Shown: one piece after another, positions 57,645 through 64,000 of the stretch | Position numbering within the stretch: the stretch's first letter is position 1 | Layout: each line of letters begins with the position of its first letter | Source of the DNA: Microcebus murinus | Taxonomy: Eukaryota; Chordata; Mammalia; Primates; Cheirogaleidae | Direction of reading: 5' to 3' | Assembly: GCF_040939455.1 (NCBI RefSeq) | Contig: NC_134107.1 | Location: 14,509,537 to 14,573,536 of the forward strand | Length of the DNA: 64,000 bases | Translations under genes and position numbers: made by a program | The notes under the pieces: generated by a model | What the model saw: the letters and a program-made list of their open reading frames with translations, nothing else | Database searches by the model: none | What the model was told of the DNA's origin: nothing

Positions 57645-57794
57645 TTTTCAGTAGGTTGTGTTTTTATTCTACGTTATTGGTATGACAGGGAACAGGGCCA
57701 CGAATCCACCTCCACACCCCTGGAGGAAGGACAGTCGGGAGAACTATGTACATCTACAGCGGGCACAGGGTGGAGGTCAGACTCCGGGGGGAGC
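57645..57794 (-). other. PGA: Pepsinogen A 3' UTR
   Basis: A short 3' UTR of about 150 bases between the stop and the region just beyond the AATAAA. Confidence 0.8.
57662..57667 (-). terminator. PGA: Pepsinogen A poly(A) signal AATAAA
   Basis: Canonical hexamer (TTTATT on the + strand) about 130 bases downstream of the stop. Confidence 0.9.
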
Positions 57795-63804
<6,010 letters not shown>

Positions 63805-64000
63805 TCACTGTCTCTTCTCCTCACTCCACCTCCCCACCTTTCCCTTTACAGTTCTTGCCTTTCTCTCTCCATCCAATGCACTCATCCTTCAAAGCCCAGC
63901 CCTGGTCTCTCTTCCTCCTTGAAGGCCTCCCAGATTGCTCCCCCAGATTACCCTCCGCCTGTTCTCTCCTAAGTACCAATAGCACCTAATAGCAATCTGC

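Overview
This window is nuclear DNA from a primate, very probably a strepsirrhine (lemur-type) genome. The evidence is the set of about twenty 7SL-derived dimeric SINEs that carry a lemur-style middle linker (a GGCCAATTAATTTC / GAAATTAATTGGCC block next to a TATATATA run) alongside older AluJ-like copies, MIR, L2, L1 and hAT-Charlie repeats. Gene order and exon structure match the human 11q12.2 neighbourhood DDB1 - VWCE - pepsinogen A, written here in the opposite orientation to the human reference.

Layout. Positions 1-2056 hold an old L1 3' end and part of a DDB1 intron. DDB1 (+) runs from 2057 to its stop at 15935 in 17 coding exons, the last 17 of the 27 known for human DDB1; the first ten lie upstream of the window. 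Its 3' UTR ends at an AATAAA at 16601. A 3.4 kb intergenic stretch leads into a CpG island and the complete VWCE gene (+), 20 coding exons from 20433 to 50922. The exons sum to 2865 bases, an open frame of 954 residues, with a poly(A) signal at 51270. After 6.3 kb of mostly repeat-derived DNA comes a pepsinogen A gene on the - strand, convergent with VWCE: exons 9 to 3 lie between 57795 and 63747, and exons 1-2 (signal peptide and most of the propeptide) lie beyond the right edge.

The three genes do not form a pathway. DDB1 is the adaptor of CUL4 ubiquitin ligases and UV-damage recognition, VWCE is a secreted EGF/VWC protein, and pepsinogen A is a gastric aspartic protease zymogen. They are linked by conserved synteny only. 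All three reading frames are intact where visible.

The most notable sequence-level observation is that the penultimate DDB1 intron is an AT-AC, U12-type intron with a textbook donor, branch site and acceptor. Other points of interest are a 15-bp minisatellite, an inverted pair of a repeat I cannot name, a possible solo LTR, a 22-base poly(C) run, and several nested SINE insertions with clear target duplications. I found no previously undescribed gene system. Exon calls come from reading frames, splice signals and my memory of the human proteins, with no alignment run; repeat family names are by eye.
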